Of a stretch of DNA of 64,000 bases, positions 1 through 7,165 are shown one piece after another (within the stretch, counting starts at the first letter, position 1; each line of letters starts with the position of its first letter). The DNA is from a virus. A program made the translations under genes and the position numbers. The DNA lies in the IMG/VR virus record IMGVR_UViG_3300009419_000011, positions 16,175 to 80,174 of that record; one strand, written 5' to 3'. The notes beneath the pieces were generated by a model that had not been told where the DNA came from, made no database searches, and saw nothing but the letters and a program-made list of their open reading frames with translations.

Positions 1-277
1 GTAACACAAAATACTCATTCCAGTCAAGTTCAAAGAATCCGTTACGCACATTTTCTTTATTAACATGAGTATCTAGTACAGCTACCCAGGGCTCTTTCTT
101 TTCATTTGCTATTTCTTTTGGGCTAAGTTTTGATAACCGTTCTAATTCTCTAGCACGTTCTGCCTGTGCCGCCGCCTCTTTGGCAATTTGCGTAGAGCGT
201 TCTGCATCCTCTACAGCACGTCTAGTTTCGGCTTCAATTTTGTCAATGCCAAATATTTTTTTAATAAAACTGTTCAT
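1..277 (-). CDS. conserved phage protein, C-terminus beyond window edge
   Basis: A minus-strand frame opens at ATG 277-275 and runs off the left edge, so only the first 92 residues are visible. The protein starts MNSFIKKIFGIDKIEAETRR, continues with an Ala/Glu/Arg-rich helical or coiled-coil stretch (about residues 15-50), then a motif KEPWVAVLDTHVN and FFELDWNEYFV. The ATG overlaps the queE stop by one base (TAATG), so it is translationally coupled to queE. It resembles small conserved proteins of T4-like marine phages; the function is unknown. Confidence 0.8.
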   Translation of the reverse strand, partial: MNSFIKKIFGIDKIEAETRRAVEDAERSTQIAKEAAAQAERARELERLSKLSPKEIANEKKEPWVAVLDTHVNKENVRNGFFELDWNEYFVL

Positions 278-1119
278 TAAGTTCCCCACTCATTTTTAAA
301 TAACGGCACTTGCAATCTGTCACTGTAGCGTAGACCTGCGTTCATTGCCATAATAGCTACTGCTCGATTGTTTAGTGCGTAAACACTTTCAACACCACCT
401 ACTGGCATTAGATAAACATGTCCTTTAAATCCTGCGGCACGATATTCTTCAGTAGCACGTTTAGCATCAGCAAAGTCTTGTTCTGTTGCAATAACAAACT
501 TCAAATAAACTGTACCGTAGTTTTCATAGTCACAAACTACTTCTGGCTTAATAGCATCTGCCCACGGCTCACCGCTACATGGAAGTTTAGCACTTACGCT
601 GAAAGTAATTTCTCTCTCGTCGCTACCGAACGCCCAGTCTTTTAAATATTCTTTAAATGCTGTAGTAAGACGCATAGTACCGTTGGTCTCAAAAGTAATT
701 TCTTTTAGACCTGCCATCTTAGAATGTGATAACAAATCTGGATATTGTTTCTGCCATCCTAGCAATGGCTCACCGCCTGTAATTACAAGATGTTCGTCCC
801 GCCATTCTTTGTGCGGTAACGAATCAACAATAGCATCGGCAATTGAATCAGTAGAAAGAAGGGGAGATAGATGCTTAAAGCGAGGATCCCAACTAGCGTA
901 ACTGTCACAACCTGTACTAACCAAAGGTAGCGATTTGTACTCGGTGTAAAGAGTTGGGTCAATATTTTCTGCTTCATTGCTAAGTTCTCCTCGTGGCATG
1001 CCAAAGCCTTGACATTTAAAGTTACATCCAAATGTACGCAAGAAAACGGAAGGTACTCCCATGTACCGTCCTTCACCTTGGATACTGTAAAAAAGTTCTG
1101 CGATTTTAATCTTACTCAT
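277..1119 (-). CDS. queE: QueE-like radical SAM 7-carboxy-7-deazaguanine synthase
   Basis: 280 residues. QueE converts 6-carboxytetrahydropterin to 7-carboxy-7-deazaguanine on the route to preQ0. The N-terminus has the family signature SIQGEGRYMGVPSVFLR (12-28) and the later TGGEPLL motif. The first two cluster cysteines are C32 and C36 (GCNFKC). The third is not three residues on: a GCDSYASW motif with C71 aligns with the usual CDTxYxW, implying an insertion of about 32 residues inside the [4Fe-4S] motif. It overlaps the MazG-like gene upstream by 8 bases and shares its chain with folE and a DpdA-like gene, which suggests DNA rather than only tRNA modification. Identity is confident; activity is inferred. 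Confidence 0.9.
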   Translation of the reverse strand: MSKIKIAELFYSIQGEGRYMGVPSVFLRTFGCNFKCQGFGMPRGELSNEAENIDPTLYTEYKSLPLVSTGCDSYASWDPRFKHLSPLLSTDSIADAIVDSLPHKEWRDEHLVITGGEPLLGWQKQYPDLLSHSKMAGLKEITFETNGTMRLTTAFKEYLKDWAFGSDEREITFSVSAKLPCSGEPWADAIKPEVVCDYENYGTVYLKFVIATEQDFADAKRATEEYRAAGFKGHVYLMPVGGVESVYALNNRAVAIMAMNAGLRYSDRLQVPLFKNEWGT

Positions 1120-1384
1120 AAATTCCTGACCATTGTTTTAATTTTTCAATCTTAGCCTGCTTGGCAGTATTAAGACCTTCTTCTGTTATAATATCATAAG
1201 ATTTTAACAGATCTATCATAGCAAGTACATCCCCAATCTCACCTTCTAGGTGCTGTGCATTAGTTAACGGCTTACCGGGTTTAAAATTGTTTAAACCAAA
1301 TCGATGACATTTACTAACTGCCTGAATTACTTCTGCACATTCTTCACTGAGAATGTTCATTACTTCGTGTAACTTATTATCCAT
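1112..1384 (-). CDS. MazG-like nucleotide pyrophosphohydrolase
   Basis: 90 residues, all alpha. It shows the MazG/all-alpha NTP-PPase metal-binding pattern: SEECAEVIQAVSK near residues 13-25 (ExxE) and EIGDVLAMIDLL near 49-60 (ExxD). This is a single half-length domain, as is common in phages, probably working as a multimer to hydrolyse NTPs or dNTPs to monophosphates. It overlaps queE downstream and the cupin-like gene upstream by 8 bases each. The substrate cannot be told from sequence; clearing canonical nucleotides during base modification or lowering host alarmones are both possible. Confidence 0.8.
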   Translation of the reverse strand: MDNKLHEVMNILSEECAEVIQAVSKCHRFGLNNFKPGKPLTNAQHLEGEIGDVLAMIDLLKSYDIITEEGLNTAKQAKIEKLKQWSGIYE

Positions 1385-1838
1385 TATTTGCTCTTTCTGT
1401 TAGGTAAACATCATTGTGTACCCATTTATTGTTTACTAGGAAACCCCATTCTCTACGCTGTGGACCAGGCATGAACATTGTCCAGCAGTCCGTTCCTGCT
1501 TTAAGCTCAACACGGTGATAGCTATTAGCAGGGCAAATACGGAAGTGCCCAGGACCACGCCAATGCCGTGTTTCACTGATCTTGGCACCTTGTGAATCAA
1601 AGTTAGGAGTCCATTCATAATAACCACCTTTAAGTATTAGAGTAGCGTAAGGCCATGGATGATCATGCACATCATCGGGATCTGATTTAAGGAACTTATG
1701 AAGAAAGATATTAAAGGGGAAGTGCTTTCTATCTTTAAGAAATAAGTAATAGCGTTCGAGATACGGTTCATTTTCTTGCCTATCCATTACGATACGTTTA
1801 CGACCAACTTGTTCTAAAAAGTTTAGGAACCATTTCAT
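1377..1838 (-). CDS. cupin-fold protein of unknown substrate
   Basis: 153 residues from ATG 1838, which overlaps the upstream stop as ATGA; a longer frame to 1856 would extend 20 bases into the upstream gene. The core HDHPWPYATLILKGGYYEW (roughly 62-80) followed by GPGHFRICPANSYHRVEL is a two-motif cupin pattern with candidate metal-binding His and Glu residues. The C-terminal FMPGPQRREWGFL is distinctive. Similar proteins occur in T4-like marine phages. The reaction is unknown; position in the queE-folE chain suggests nucleotide or small-molecule metabolism. Confidence 0.7.
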   Translation of the reverse strand: MKWFLNFLEQVGRKRIVMDRQENEPYLERYYLFLKDRKHFPFNIFLHKFLKSDPDDVHDHPWPYATLILKGGYYEWTPNFDSQGAKISETRHWRGPGHFRICPANSYHRVELKAGTDCWTMFMPGPQRREWGFLVNNKWVHNDVYLTERANNG

Positions 1839-2050
1839 TTGCAATTCTCCAGCCAACTGTCAAATCGTTGTACGGCTTCTTCGAAGTCGATAGCCCAGAC
1901 TTTTGCATAGATGATATTTTCTTTAATCTCCATATCAAATGGAATAGTACCATTGAAACGAAAATCTTCTGGAACATCTGTAGTAACTACAAATTCGTTA
2001 AGATGCTTTGCACGATTAATCAAGTTATGCATCATATCAACTGAGTTCAT
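1835..2050 (-). CDS. hypothetical protein, 71 aa
   Basis: A small protein starting MNSVDMMHNLINRAKHLNEF and ending in an acidic/aromatic segment (DFEEAVQRFDSWLENCK). No catalytic motif is seen. It overlaps its neighbours by four bases on both sides, as expected for a real gene in a coupled operon. Function unknown. Confidence 0.7.
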   Translation of the reverse strand: MNSVDMMHNLINRAKHLNEFVVTTDVPEDFRFNGTIPFDMEIKENIIYAKVWAIDFEEAVQRFDSWLENCK

Positions 2051-2550
2051 GTTGCCTCCGGGTCTGGAAATGATTCACTAAAGGGCCAAGACGTCTTTGG
2101 ATTCGGCCTTGGCTTTAGTTTAATATTTTCTTCAATTACTGTACCATCATCTTCACACAAGTCTATTTGATAAGGTGCAATAACATGTACAGCAGTATCT
2201 TCTTCTTGCCAATCATGTTCACCGTCAAACAACCAGCCTGCTCCACCTTCGTAGTAGAGTTCTTTAAGTTCTTGCTGTTCTAATTCTGTAATGTCATCAC
2301 TGAATTCCCATTCGATACTACAGCTATCGTCAAACTCGCAACCCCAACCGCAGTCAGCTCTGGCATAAGCAACATTGTCACCTTCCCACGGAAGATTACA
2401 ATCTAGGTCGCCTTCAACAAAACCTTGTCCCCAGCGATATGTTTCGTCAATATTAAACCAGCTGATACTACCGTCAGCATTTTCTCGAAACATTTCTACA
2501 TGCCATACAATGCTTTTCTTTTCAAGAGGTTTAATTAAGTATACTGACAT
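2047..2550 (-). CDS. acidic conserved phage protein, 167 aa
   Basis: A strongly acidic protein rich in Trp, Asp and Glu. Four cysteines (near CNLPW, ADCGWGCEFDDSC) cluster around residues 50-80 and might bind a metal, although spacing does not match a zinc finger I recognise. The C-terminal 30 residues are Pro-rich. Its stop overlaps the next start by four bases. It resembles uncharacterised proteins of T4-like marine phages. Confidence 0.75.
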   Translation of the reverse strand: MSVYLIKPLEKKSIVWHVEMFRENADGSISWFNIDETYRWGQGFVEGDLDCNLPWEGDNVAYARADCGWGCEFDDSCSIEWEFSDDITELEQQELKELYYEGGAGWLFDGEHDWQEEDTAVHVIAPYQIDLCEDDGTVIEENIKLKPRPNPKTSWPFSESFPDPEAT

Positions 2551-2551
2551 A

Positions 2552-2743
2552 TTAGTTGTCTAATTCCATAGAGTTGTATTCTTTAACTACATCGAGAACT
2601 TCTTCTTCTGTGTTACATACAATCTTACTGTTCTTCCATTCGTTGTCGCTATCACGACCGCCGACTTCTACCATCCAACCGTTATCATAACGATTGATAG
2701 TAATTGACTCATTTACTTTTGCGAGTTTTTTTAATTTTGACAT
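2552..2743 (-). CDS. hypothetical protein, 63 aa
   Basis: A small beta-rich protein starting MSKLKKLAKVNESITINRY, with a WMVEVGGRD core and an acidic C-terminal helix. It overlaps the 3' end of the upstream gene by 35 bases, and a sigma-70-like promoter lies inside that gene just before it (2791-2819). No function is recognised. Confidence 0.65.
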   Translation of the reverse strand: MSKLKKLAKVNESITINRYDNGWMVEVGGRDSDNEWKNSKIVCNTEEEVLDVVKEYNSMELDN

Positions 2744-2978
2744 CTGGATCTCCTTGTGTTGTTTCTACTGGAATAGTACTTTCCGCTTTTAGTATAGCAG
2801 CTCTGACGTCTCTTGTCAATGCTTCGTCGTCCCATTCTAATTCAGTGCGACCATCCGGGTAAGTAGTCACTGTTAAATGACTGCCTTTTTCTACTTTTGG
2901 CAGAACAATTTTAGCAGAACCTATTGTTCCGGGCATTTCCAAAACTGTACTATCTGATTTCTTTTTACGTGTTGCCAT
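2709..2978 (-). CDS. small conserved protein with basic ends, 89 aa
   Basis: The ATG at 2978 is chosen over an in-frame TTG at 2993 because a GGAG ribosome binding site sits about ten bases upstream and the longer form would overlap the previous gene. The protein begins MATRKKKSDS and ends VKIKKTRKSK, with a central segment that looks like two or three beta strands (SHLTVTTYPDGRTELEWDDEAL). Basic termini around an acidic centre may indicate nucleic-acid or protein binding. A promoter for downstream genes lies inside its coding sequence. Function unknown. Confidence 0.7.
   Translation of the reverse strand: MATRKKKSDSTVLEMPGTIGSAKIVLPKVEKGSHLTVTTYPDGRTELEWDDEALTRDVRAAILKAESTIPVETTQGDPDVKIKKTRKSK
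2791..2819 (-). promoter_or_regulatory. sigma-70-like promoter inside coding sequence
   Basis: On the minus strand TTGACA (2819-2814), a 17-base spacer and TATACT (2796-2791). It lies within the gene at 2709-2978 and points to the gene starting at 2743. The spacing matches the other promoters of the window. Internal position makes it less certain. Confidence 0.5.
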
Positions 2979-2982
2979 AGTA

Positions 2983-3186
2983 TTATTCTCCAAAATAACT
3001 GTTCATTATTTCTAGCTTGTCTTGATACTCTGCCATTAGTGCAACTTCCTTTTCAATAGCATCCATTAGATCTGTGTGATCATGGATAGCAGTAGGATTA
3101 CTAAGCATAATATCCACATTCATTTTATGCTTTAGAATGTGTGCTTCAAAGTGTTGTTTTAATACGCTGATAATTTCTTGTCTCAT
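2983..3186 (-). CDS. conserved phage helical protein, 67 aa
   Basis: A mostly helical protein (MRQEIISVLKQHFEAHILKH...) with several His residues in the first half. It overlaps the folE stop by four bases. It resembles small uncharacterised proteins of T4-like cyanophages. No catalytic motif is visible. Confidence 0.7.
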   Translation of the reverse strand: MRQEIISVLKQHFEAHILKHKMNVDIMLSNPTAIHDHTDLMDAIEKEVALMAEYQDKLEIMNSYFGE

Positions 3187-3881
3187 CTTGGGGCAAAGTC
3201 CTGTTGTAATTTAATGTTATCAAAGAATTCCTTCTTTGTGCTTTGATCGTCTTTAAACGCACCTTTTAGTACTGTGGTTTGTGTAAGACTTGAATGTGCC
3301 ATGATGCCGCGATTCTCACAGCAACCATGTACTGCCTGAATATAAACGCCTACATCCTTGGCGTCTGTAGCCTTCATGATTTCTTTGGCAATATCATTAG
3401 CAAGCTCCTCCTGGAGAGTACCACGTCGGGCACACCATTGAGCGATGCGTGTATATTTTGAGAGGCCAATGAGTTTCTCGGCAGCAATAATACCAATATA
3501 GGCAACGCCACTAACAGGTTGGTGATGATGACTGCACATACTGCGAAGCTCACTGCGAACAACCAACATACCTTCGTAGCGGTCCTCCGAATCATTTGGA
3601 AATGCTGTTGCGTCTGGTGCTGGGTCATATCTACCTGCCATTATTTCGTGGAAGTACATTTTGGCAAGTCTTCTTGCGGTACCTTTTGAGTTGGGATCAT
3701 TTTCGCGATCAATTAGCAATGTGTCTAGCACTTGTTCAAATGCTTGTGTTGCTTCGTCGATTAGTTCGGGCAAAACATTAGTATCAACATACTCGCTGAT
3801 GTTGTCTCCTGCCCAGAAACGTTTGTTGTCGCTTCGCATTCTATTACGAATTACTTGCGACAGATTTTTACTTGTATCCAT
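3183..3881 (-). CDS. folE: GTP cyclohydrolase I
   Basis: 232 residues, the usual length for FolE. It converts GTP to 7,8-dihydroneopterin triphosphate, the first committed step toward folate and 7-deazaguanines. The zinc and active-site motif MCSHHHQPVSGVAYIG and the second motif GCCENRGI, with its zinc-ligand Cys, are intact; GLSKYTRIAQWCARR matches the family core. It heads a chain read toward queE and is preceded by a promoter (3922-3951). Together with queE, queD and a DpdA homologue it would supply preQ0 for DNA modification. Confidence 0.95.
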   Translation of the reverse strand: MDTSKNLSQVIRNRMRSDNKRFWAGDNISEYVDTNVLPELIDEATQAFEQVLDTLLIDRENDPNSKGTARRLAKMYFHEIMAGRYDPAPDATAFPNDSEDRYEGMLVVRSELRSMCSHHHQPVSGVAYIGIIAAEKLIGLSKYTRIAQWCARRGTLQEELANDIAKEIMKATDAKDVGVYIQAVHGCCENRGIMAHSSLTQTTVLKGAFKDDQSTKKEFFDNIKLQQDFAPR

Positions 3882-3921
3882 TGTGATTTCTCCGAGTTAT
3901 TGTCGTGGATGACTTCTATAC

Positions 3922-3951
3922 ATTGTAACTTTATTTAGGCAGGTCAGTCAA
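3922..3951 (-). promoter_or_regulatory. promoter upstream of folE
   Basis: TTGACT (3951-3946), an 18-base spacer and TACAAT (3927-3922) on the minus strand, 40 bases before the folE ATG. The spacer contains CCTAAATA, a T4-late-like motif, so the site may serve early and late. It overlaps the 3' end of the dehydrogenase gene. Confidence 0.5.
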
Positions 3952-4746
3952 CCGTAGTAGCAAATTTTTCTGCACAGCTGATGATAGCACATTTAGATTA
4001 ACATTATATTCTTTGGCATAGTTTATTAAAGCTTCTGTATCTTTTGGAAAGCAGTACCCGCCAAATCCTAAAGAGCCATCTATACCTGGAACACGCATAT
4101 GACTTTCACCGATGCGTTCGTCTTGCTTAATTAGATTAACAACTACATCGTAATTTAATTCAGCCATTCTTGCTAATTGATAAAGCTCATTCATGAACAC
4201 TACCTTAGTAGCCAGGAAGCTATTAATAGCATATTTGGCCAAGGCAGCATCACCTATACTACAGAATTTAACTGTCTCTAAACAAGGCTGTGTCATTTTA
4301 ATAATGCGTTCAGCTTCGTTTCGATATGCCCGAACATCGCCGCCGATAATGCACCACTTTGCATTGGCATAATCTCTACTAGCATTTGCTGCTGTTAAAA
4401 ATTCTGGACTGTGTACTAGATTAGGGTAGATTTTATTGAGACTCTGATATACATTTGGTGGTGCAGTTACTTTAGAAATAATAACGCCTCGAAAGTCTTT
4501 TAGTTTTTCTAGTACGCTTTCTAGTATACTAGTGTCACAACTCCCGTCGTCTTTCATTGGACTTGGAACACATATAAAGATGCCTTCGCATGCCATTAGA
4601 TCTGTGTAAGTTCCGACATGTCCTTTACGAACATCGGAATCTACACATACAACATTATCGGATGTAAATTCAGTAGAAGCACGAATAGCCTCTCCAACAA
4701 ACCCTAAACCAACAATTCCTACCCTGGGATAAAAAGAATCATTCAT
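3931..4746 (-). CDS. short UDP-glucose/GDP-mannose dehydrogenase-type protein
   Basis: 271 residues. The N-terminal Rossmann motif GIVGLGFVGEAI (9-20) binds NAD, and the catalytic-cysteine motif GFGGYCFPKDTEAL (about 228-241) is intact, as in UDP-glucose 6-dehydrogenase. Family members are usually about 390-450 residues; the C-terminal UDP-binding domain is missing, so the protein ends soon after the catalytic domain. It overlaps the glycosyltransferase by four bases (ATGA), which suggests that both act on sugar nucleotides. Whether the product decorates virions, DNA or host surface is not visible. Confidence 0.8.
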   Translation of the reverse strand: MNDSFYPRVGIVGLGFVGEAIRASTEFTSDNVVCVDSDVRKGHVGTYTDLMACEGIFICVPSPMKDDGSCDTSILESVLEKLKDFRGVIISKVTAPPNVYQSLNKIYPNLVHSPEFLTAANASRDYANAKWCIIGGDVRAYRNEAERIIKMTQPCLETVKFCSIGDAALAKYAINSFLATKVVFMNELYQLARMAELNYDVVVNLIKQDERIGESHMRVPGIDGSLGFGGYCFPKDTEALINYAKEYNVNLNVLSSAVQKNLLLRLTDLPK

Positions 4747-5816
4747 TTAATATTTTCCAACAAGGTACTAGCACTAAAGAAATGTTCAGTTAAATCAGTT
4801 GCTTGTTTACGCACTTGAAATTTAAACTGTTCGTAGTTGTTAATATACTGAATAATTTTGTAGCATAGTGCATGTCGATTTGCCTCGTATGCCTTGTAAC
4901 TGTCAGTCCATTCGCTAGGATATTTAAACATGTCGTAATACATTTCAGTATATGACAATCTATCCGGAACCATTGGAATAGCATCTACAATAGCACCTTC
5001 GTAACAGCTAATGCCTAGTGTTTCTTGTAGATTGGCACTAAACACTAACTTTGCCTCGCCTAACAAATTATGATATTCATTCTTTGTCAGTTGTTGATCT
5101 TGACACACAACAAATTCATATTGCGGCAAGTGTTTAGCTAAGTCACGGAAAATTTCAACCTGCTTTTCAGGAGCAATACGGTGTGGAAACAAAATAAGAT
5201 CACGCTTGGGCATGTTCTTATACATTGTTAGTGTTGAGTCCATATATTCCATAGGCCAACCTGAACGTACAATTTTGTTAGACCGTACAGCACGGAAATG
5301 TTCTGTTGGACCGTCAGTGCCAAACAAATTCTTAACGAACATGTCAATATGAAATTGTGTAGCAAAGTAGTTGTGATCAAATGCGTGATAGAAACTCTTC
5401 TCAGCGTGTCTAACCCAAGGCTTATCACCTACAAGACGTCCTAGAAAGTCTTGAGGGTCATAACTGCCAGCATGCCATAAGCCGTGTGTAGTTACTGGAA
5501 TACCCAGCAACTCGCTCATGTACTTGAGATTGATGATACCAGGGTGCCAAGCATCAGTAAATACAAAATGATCACCTGGGCGAACGGCTCCGTTGCAAAA
5601 TAGCCGGCCCATCTGCTCAACTTGACTAGCCTTGTATATATTGGTGCCGCCAAAGTTGAGAAACGCTCCAGGAGTGGTAGCACTAGGAATATCCGTAGGA
5701 CCTGATATAATGTTGACATTGTGTCCTGCCTTTCGTAAGAGGGCAGGTACATGGGACTTCCATTGTCCCGTGTACCTTGTCTCTACTGATTCTAAATCAA
5801 CGAGAAAAACTGTCAT
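4743..5816 (-). CDS. GT-B fold glycosyltransferase
   Basis: 357 residues from ATG 5816. The longer open frame to 6002 would lie inside the well-supported 84-residue gene at 5797-6051, so the short start is preferred. Two halves resemble GT4-like enzymes: an N-terminal acceptor domain with DAWHPGIINLKYMSELLGIP, and a C-terminal domain with LILFPHRIAPEKQVEIFRDL and the donor-binding FSANLQETLGISCYEGAI (E7-like pattern). It is coupled to the dehydrogenase downstream. Possible targets are modified bases of phage DNA or glycans; neither is proven. Confidence 0.8.
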   Translation of the reverse strand: MTVFLVDLESVETRYTGQWKSHVPALLRKAGHNVNIISGPTDIPSATTPGAFLNFGGTNIYKASQVEQMGRLFCNGAVRPGDHFVFTDAWHPGIINLKYMSELLGIPVTTHGLWHAGSYDPQDFLGRLVGDKPWVRHAEKSFYHAFDHNYFATQFHIDMFVKNLFGTDGPTEHFRAVRSNKIVRSGWPMEYMDSTLTMYKNMPKRDLILFPHRIAPEKQVEIFRDLAKHLPQYEFVVCQDQQLTKNEYHNLLGEAKLVFSANLQETLGISCYEGAIVDAIPMVPDRLSYTEMYYDMFKYPSEWTDSYKAYEANRHALCYKIIQYINNYEQFKFQVRKQATDLTEHFFSASTLLENIK

Positions 5817-6051
5817 TTCTGTTGTATTGTGGACGAGGGTTTTTGCCCTTGTACTCAGTACGAGGTCGACGTTCGCCACCGCTGTTCCAACGTTGATAAT
5901 TCTTGTATTCTGGAGAACGATACAAGTCTGCTGGATTAAAATCCAATAAGTTGAAACGGCAATAATCGAGCCACTTATCGAGATCATCAAAGATCTTCTC
6001 AACTTCAGGTTTCATGAACAGGGTTTTTTGAATGTAGTTTGGCTGTGCCAT
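5797..6051 (-). CDS. conserved T4-like phage protein, 84 aa
   Basis: It starts MAQPNYIQKTLFMKPEVEKI, followed by a conserved-looking helical segment (FDDLDKWLDYCRFNLLDFNP) and a basic, Arg/Asn/Gly-rich tail (about residues 55-84) likely to be disordered and nucleic-acid binding. It overlaps the glycosyltransferase start by 20 bases. Comparable proteins occur in cyanophages; I cannot assign it to a named T4 gene. Confidence 0.75.
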   Translation of the reverse strand: MAQPNYIQKTLFMKPEVEKIFDDLDKWLDYCRFNLLDFNPADLYRSPEYKNYQRWNSGGERRPRTEYKGKNPRPQYNRNDSFSR

Positions 6052-6066
6052 TTTTGTAATACCTAA

Positions 6067-6450
6067 TTAAAGGGTTGAAGGAAATTTAATGAAGCAGCCG
6101 TTCTCGCCGTCTTCACTTACATCAATCCAAATCTCGCGACCTGGATATCTTGCAGAAATGGTTCCGTGGAGATCACGGCTTATCATTTCGCAGGATTTGT
6201 GGTTGAGTTCGAGTGTGCCATCTGTGTAGCAGTGCTCTAACCAACGCTTAAACTGAATAAACTCAATATCACGATCATCGTGAAAAACTTGAATATAGAT
6301 TTTAAAATGGAAAATATGACGGTGCGGAGTACCAAGGAAACTGACATCATACATGTCTCCTGTTTTAAGTTTAGGGTCTGTAGCCGCCGCTGGATACATA
6401 TGAACACCTTCCTTGCGAAAGGTTACCCAAATCATGTTAAGATCAGTCAT
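6067..6450 (-). CDS. conserved phage protein, 127 aa
   Basis: Contains IWVTFRKEGVHMYPAA, FLGTPHRHIFHFKIYIQVFH and DVSEDGENGCFIKF. The HRHxFHFK segment with the following FHDDRDIEFIQFKRWL is highly patterned and resembles widespread uncharacterised proteins of marine T4-like phages that lie beside 7-deazaguanine genes. It overlaps the upstream gene by 8 bases. A role in base modification is guessed from position only. Confidence 0.75.
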   Translation of the reverse strand: MTDLNMIWVTFRKEGVHMYPAAATDPKLKTGDMYDVSFLGTPHRHIFHFKIYIQVFHDDRDIEFIQFKRWLEHCYTDGTLELNHKSCEMISRDLHGTISARYPGREIWIDVSEDGENGCFIKFPSTL

Positions 6451-6649
6451 TAACTAGATCCTTTGCAAGAGATTTAATCTCTGAATCAGTTAGGAAAAAT
6501 TGATAGTTTGAAGTAAAGTCAACTTCTCCGTCTTTGTTAAAACATTCCTGAATAAACTGTACATGATTCAAGTCAGTTGGAGTAAGGCATTTCTTTGACG
6601 TAACACGGAGCCTAAACGCTTTATTTTCTTTTACTGTAAATTCTTTCAT
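6443..6649 (-). CDS. hypothetical protein, 68 aa
   Basis: Starts MKEFTVKENKAFRLRVTSKK; a short mixed alpha/beta protein without recognised motifs. It overlaps the next gene by eight bases and lies in the same chain as the DpdA-like gene. Confidence 0.65.
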   Translation of the reverse strand: MKEFTVKENKAFRLRVTSKKCLTPTDLNHVQFIQECFNKDGEVDFTSNYQFFLTDSEIKSLAKDLVND

Positions 6650-6667
6650 TTTGCTATCTCGTCCTCT

Positions 6668-7165
6668 TTATATTTGATCCCAATCGGTAAACTTATTACT
6701 ATCCAACAAATCGTGCAATCTATGTGTCCAAACACCTGCATTAGTTGCTTCGAAATCTTTGTCGTCTAGCTTTATTGTAGCATTATAATTGAACTGTGTC
6801 AAGTAGGGTAACTTAACAGAAATCATCGAAATGAATTTTCTTTGCTCATTTAATCCTGTTTCCAAAATATCTTCTGCGTACTTGCAATCAAAATCCAAAG
6901 TACACCAAAAATCTTGTTTTAGAAGAGCCATAATCATTAGCTTCCAATTTTCGAGATCTTCTGTGCTTCTTGGTTTGAAACTTTGATTTGCACCAAAGTA
7001 AACATGCTTGACTTTTTCTTGTTTAGCAAGTAGTAAAACTTCGGCTGGATTTTGAACACCTGTTACAAACAGAGTGTCCATTCCGTATGCCGCAGTATGC
7101 TCAATTTCTTTACCAGTAAAGAAAATTACTTGATCACTAGTACCTGTTGCATAATCACGATTCAT
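6668..7165 (-). CDS. conserved neighbour of the DpdA homologue, 165 aa
   Basis: It begins MNRDYATGTSDQVIFFTGKE and contains GMDTLFVTGVQNPAEVLLLA and KVKHVYFGANQSF, which look like alternating strands and helices of a Rossmann-like fold. The start overlaps the DpdA stop by 11 bases, so the two are co-translated. Related proteins appear next to the transglycosylase in T4-like marine phages. I do not recognise an enzyme family; an accessory role in preQ0 insertion is an inference from linkage. Confidence 0.75.
   Translation of the reverse strand: MNRDYATGTSDQVIFFTGKEIEHTAAYGMDTLFVTGVQNPAEVLLLAKQEKVKHVYFGANQSFKPRSTEDLENWKLMIMALLKQDFWCTLDFDCKYAEDILETGLNEQRKFISMISVKLPYLTQFNYNATIKLDDKDFEATNAGVWTHRLHDLLDSNKFTDWDQI

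Noticed and set aside
1857-1863. TTGACA on the minus strand inside coding sequence, also at about 30812-30817
   Set aside because: No acceptable -10 hexamer lies 15 to 19 bases downstream.
5817-6002. N-terminal extension of the glycosyltransferase to 6002
   Set aside because: It overlaps the better supported 84-aa gene at 5797-6051 in another frame and does not look like a glycosyltransferase N-terminus.
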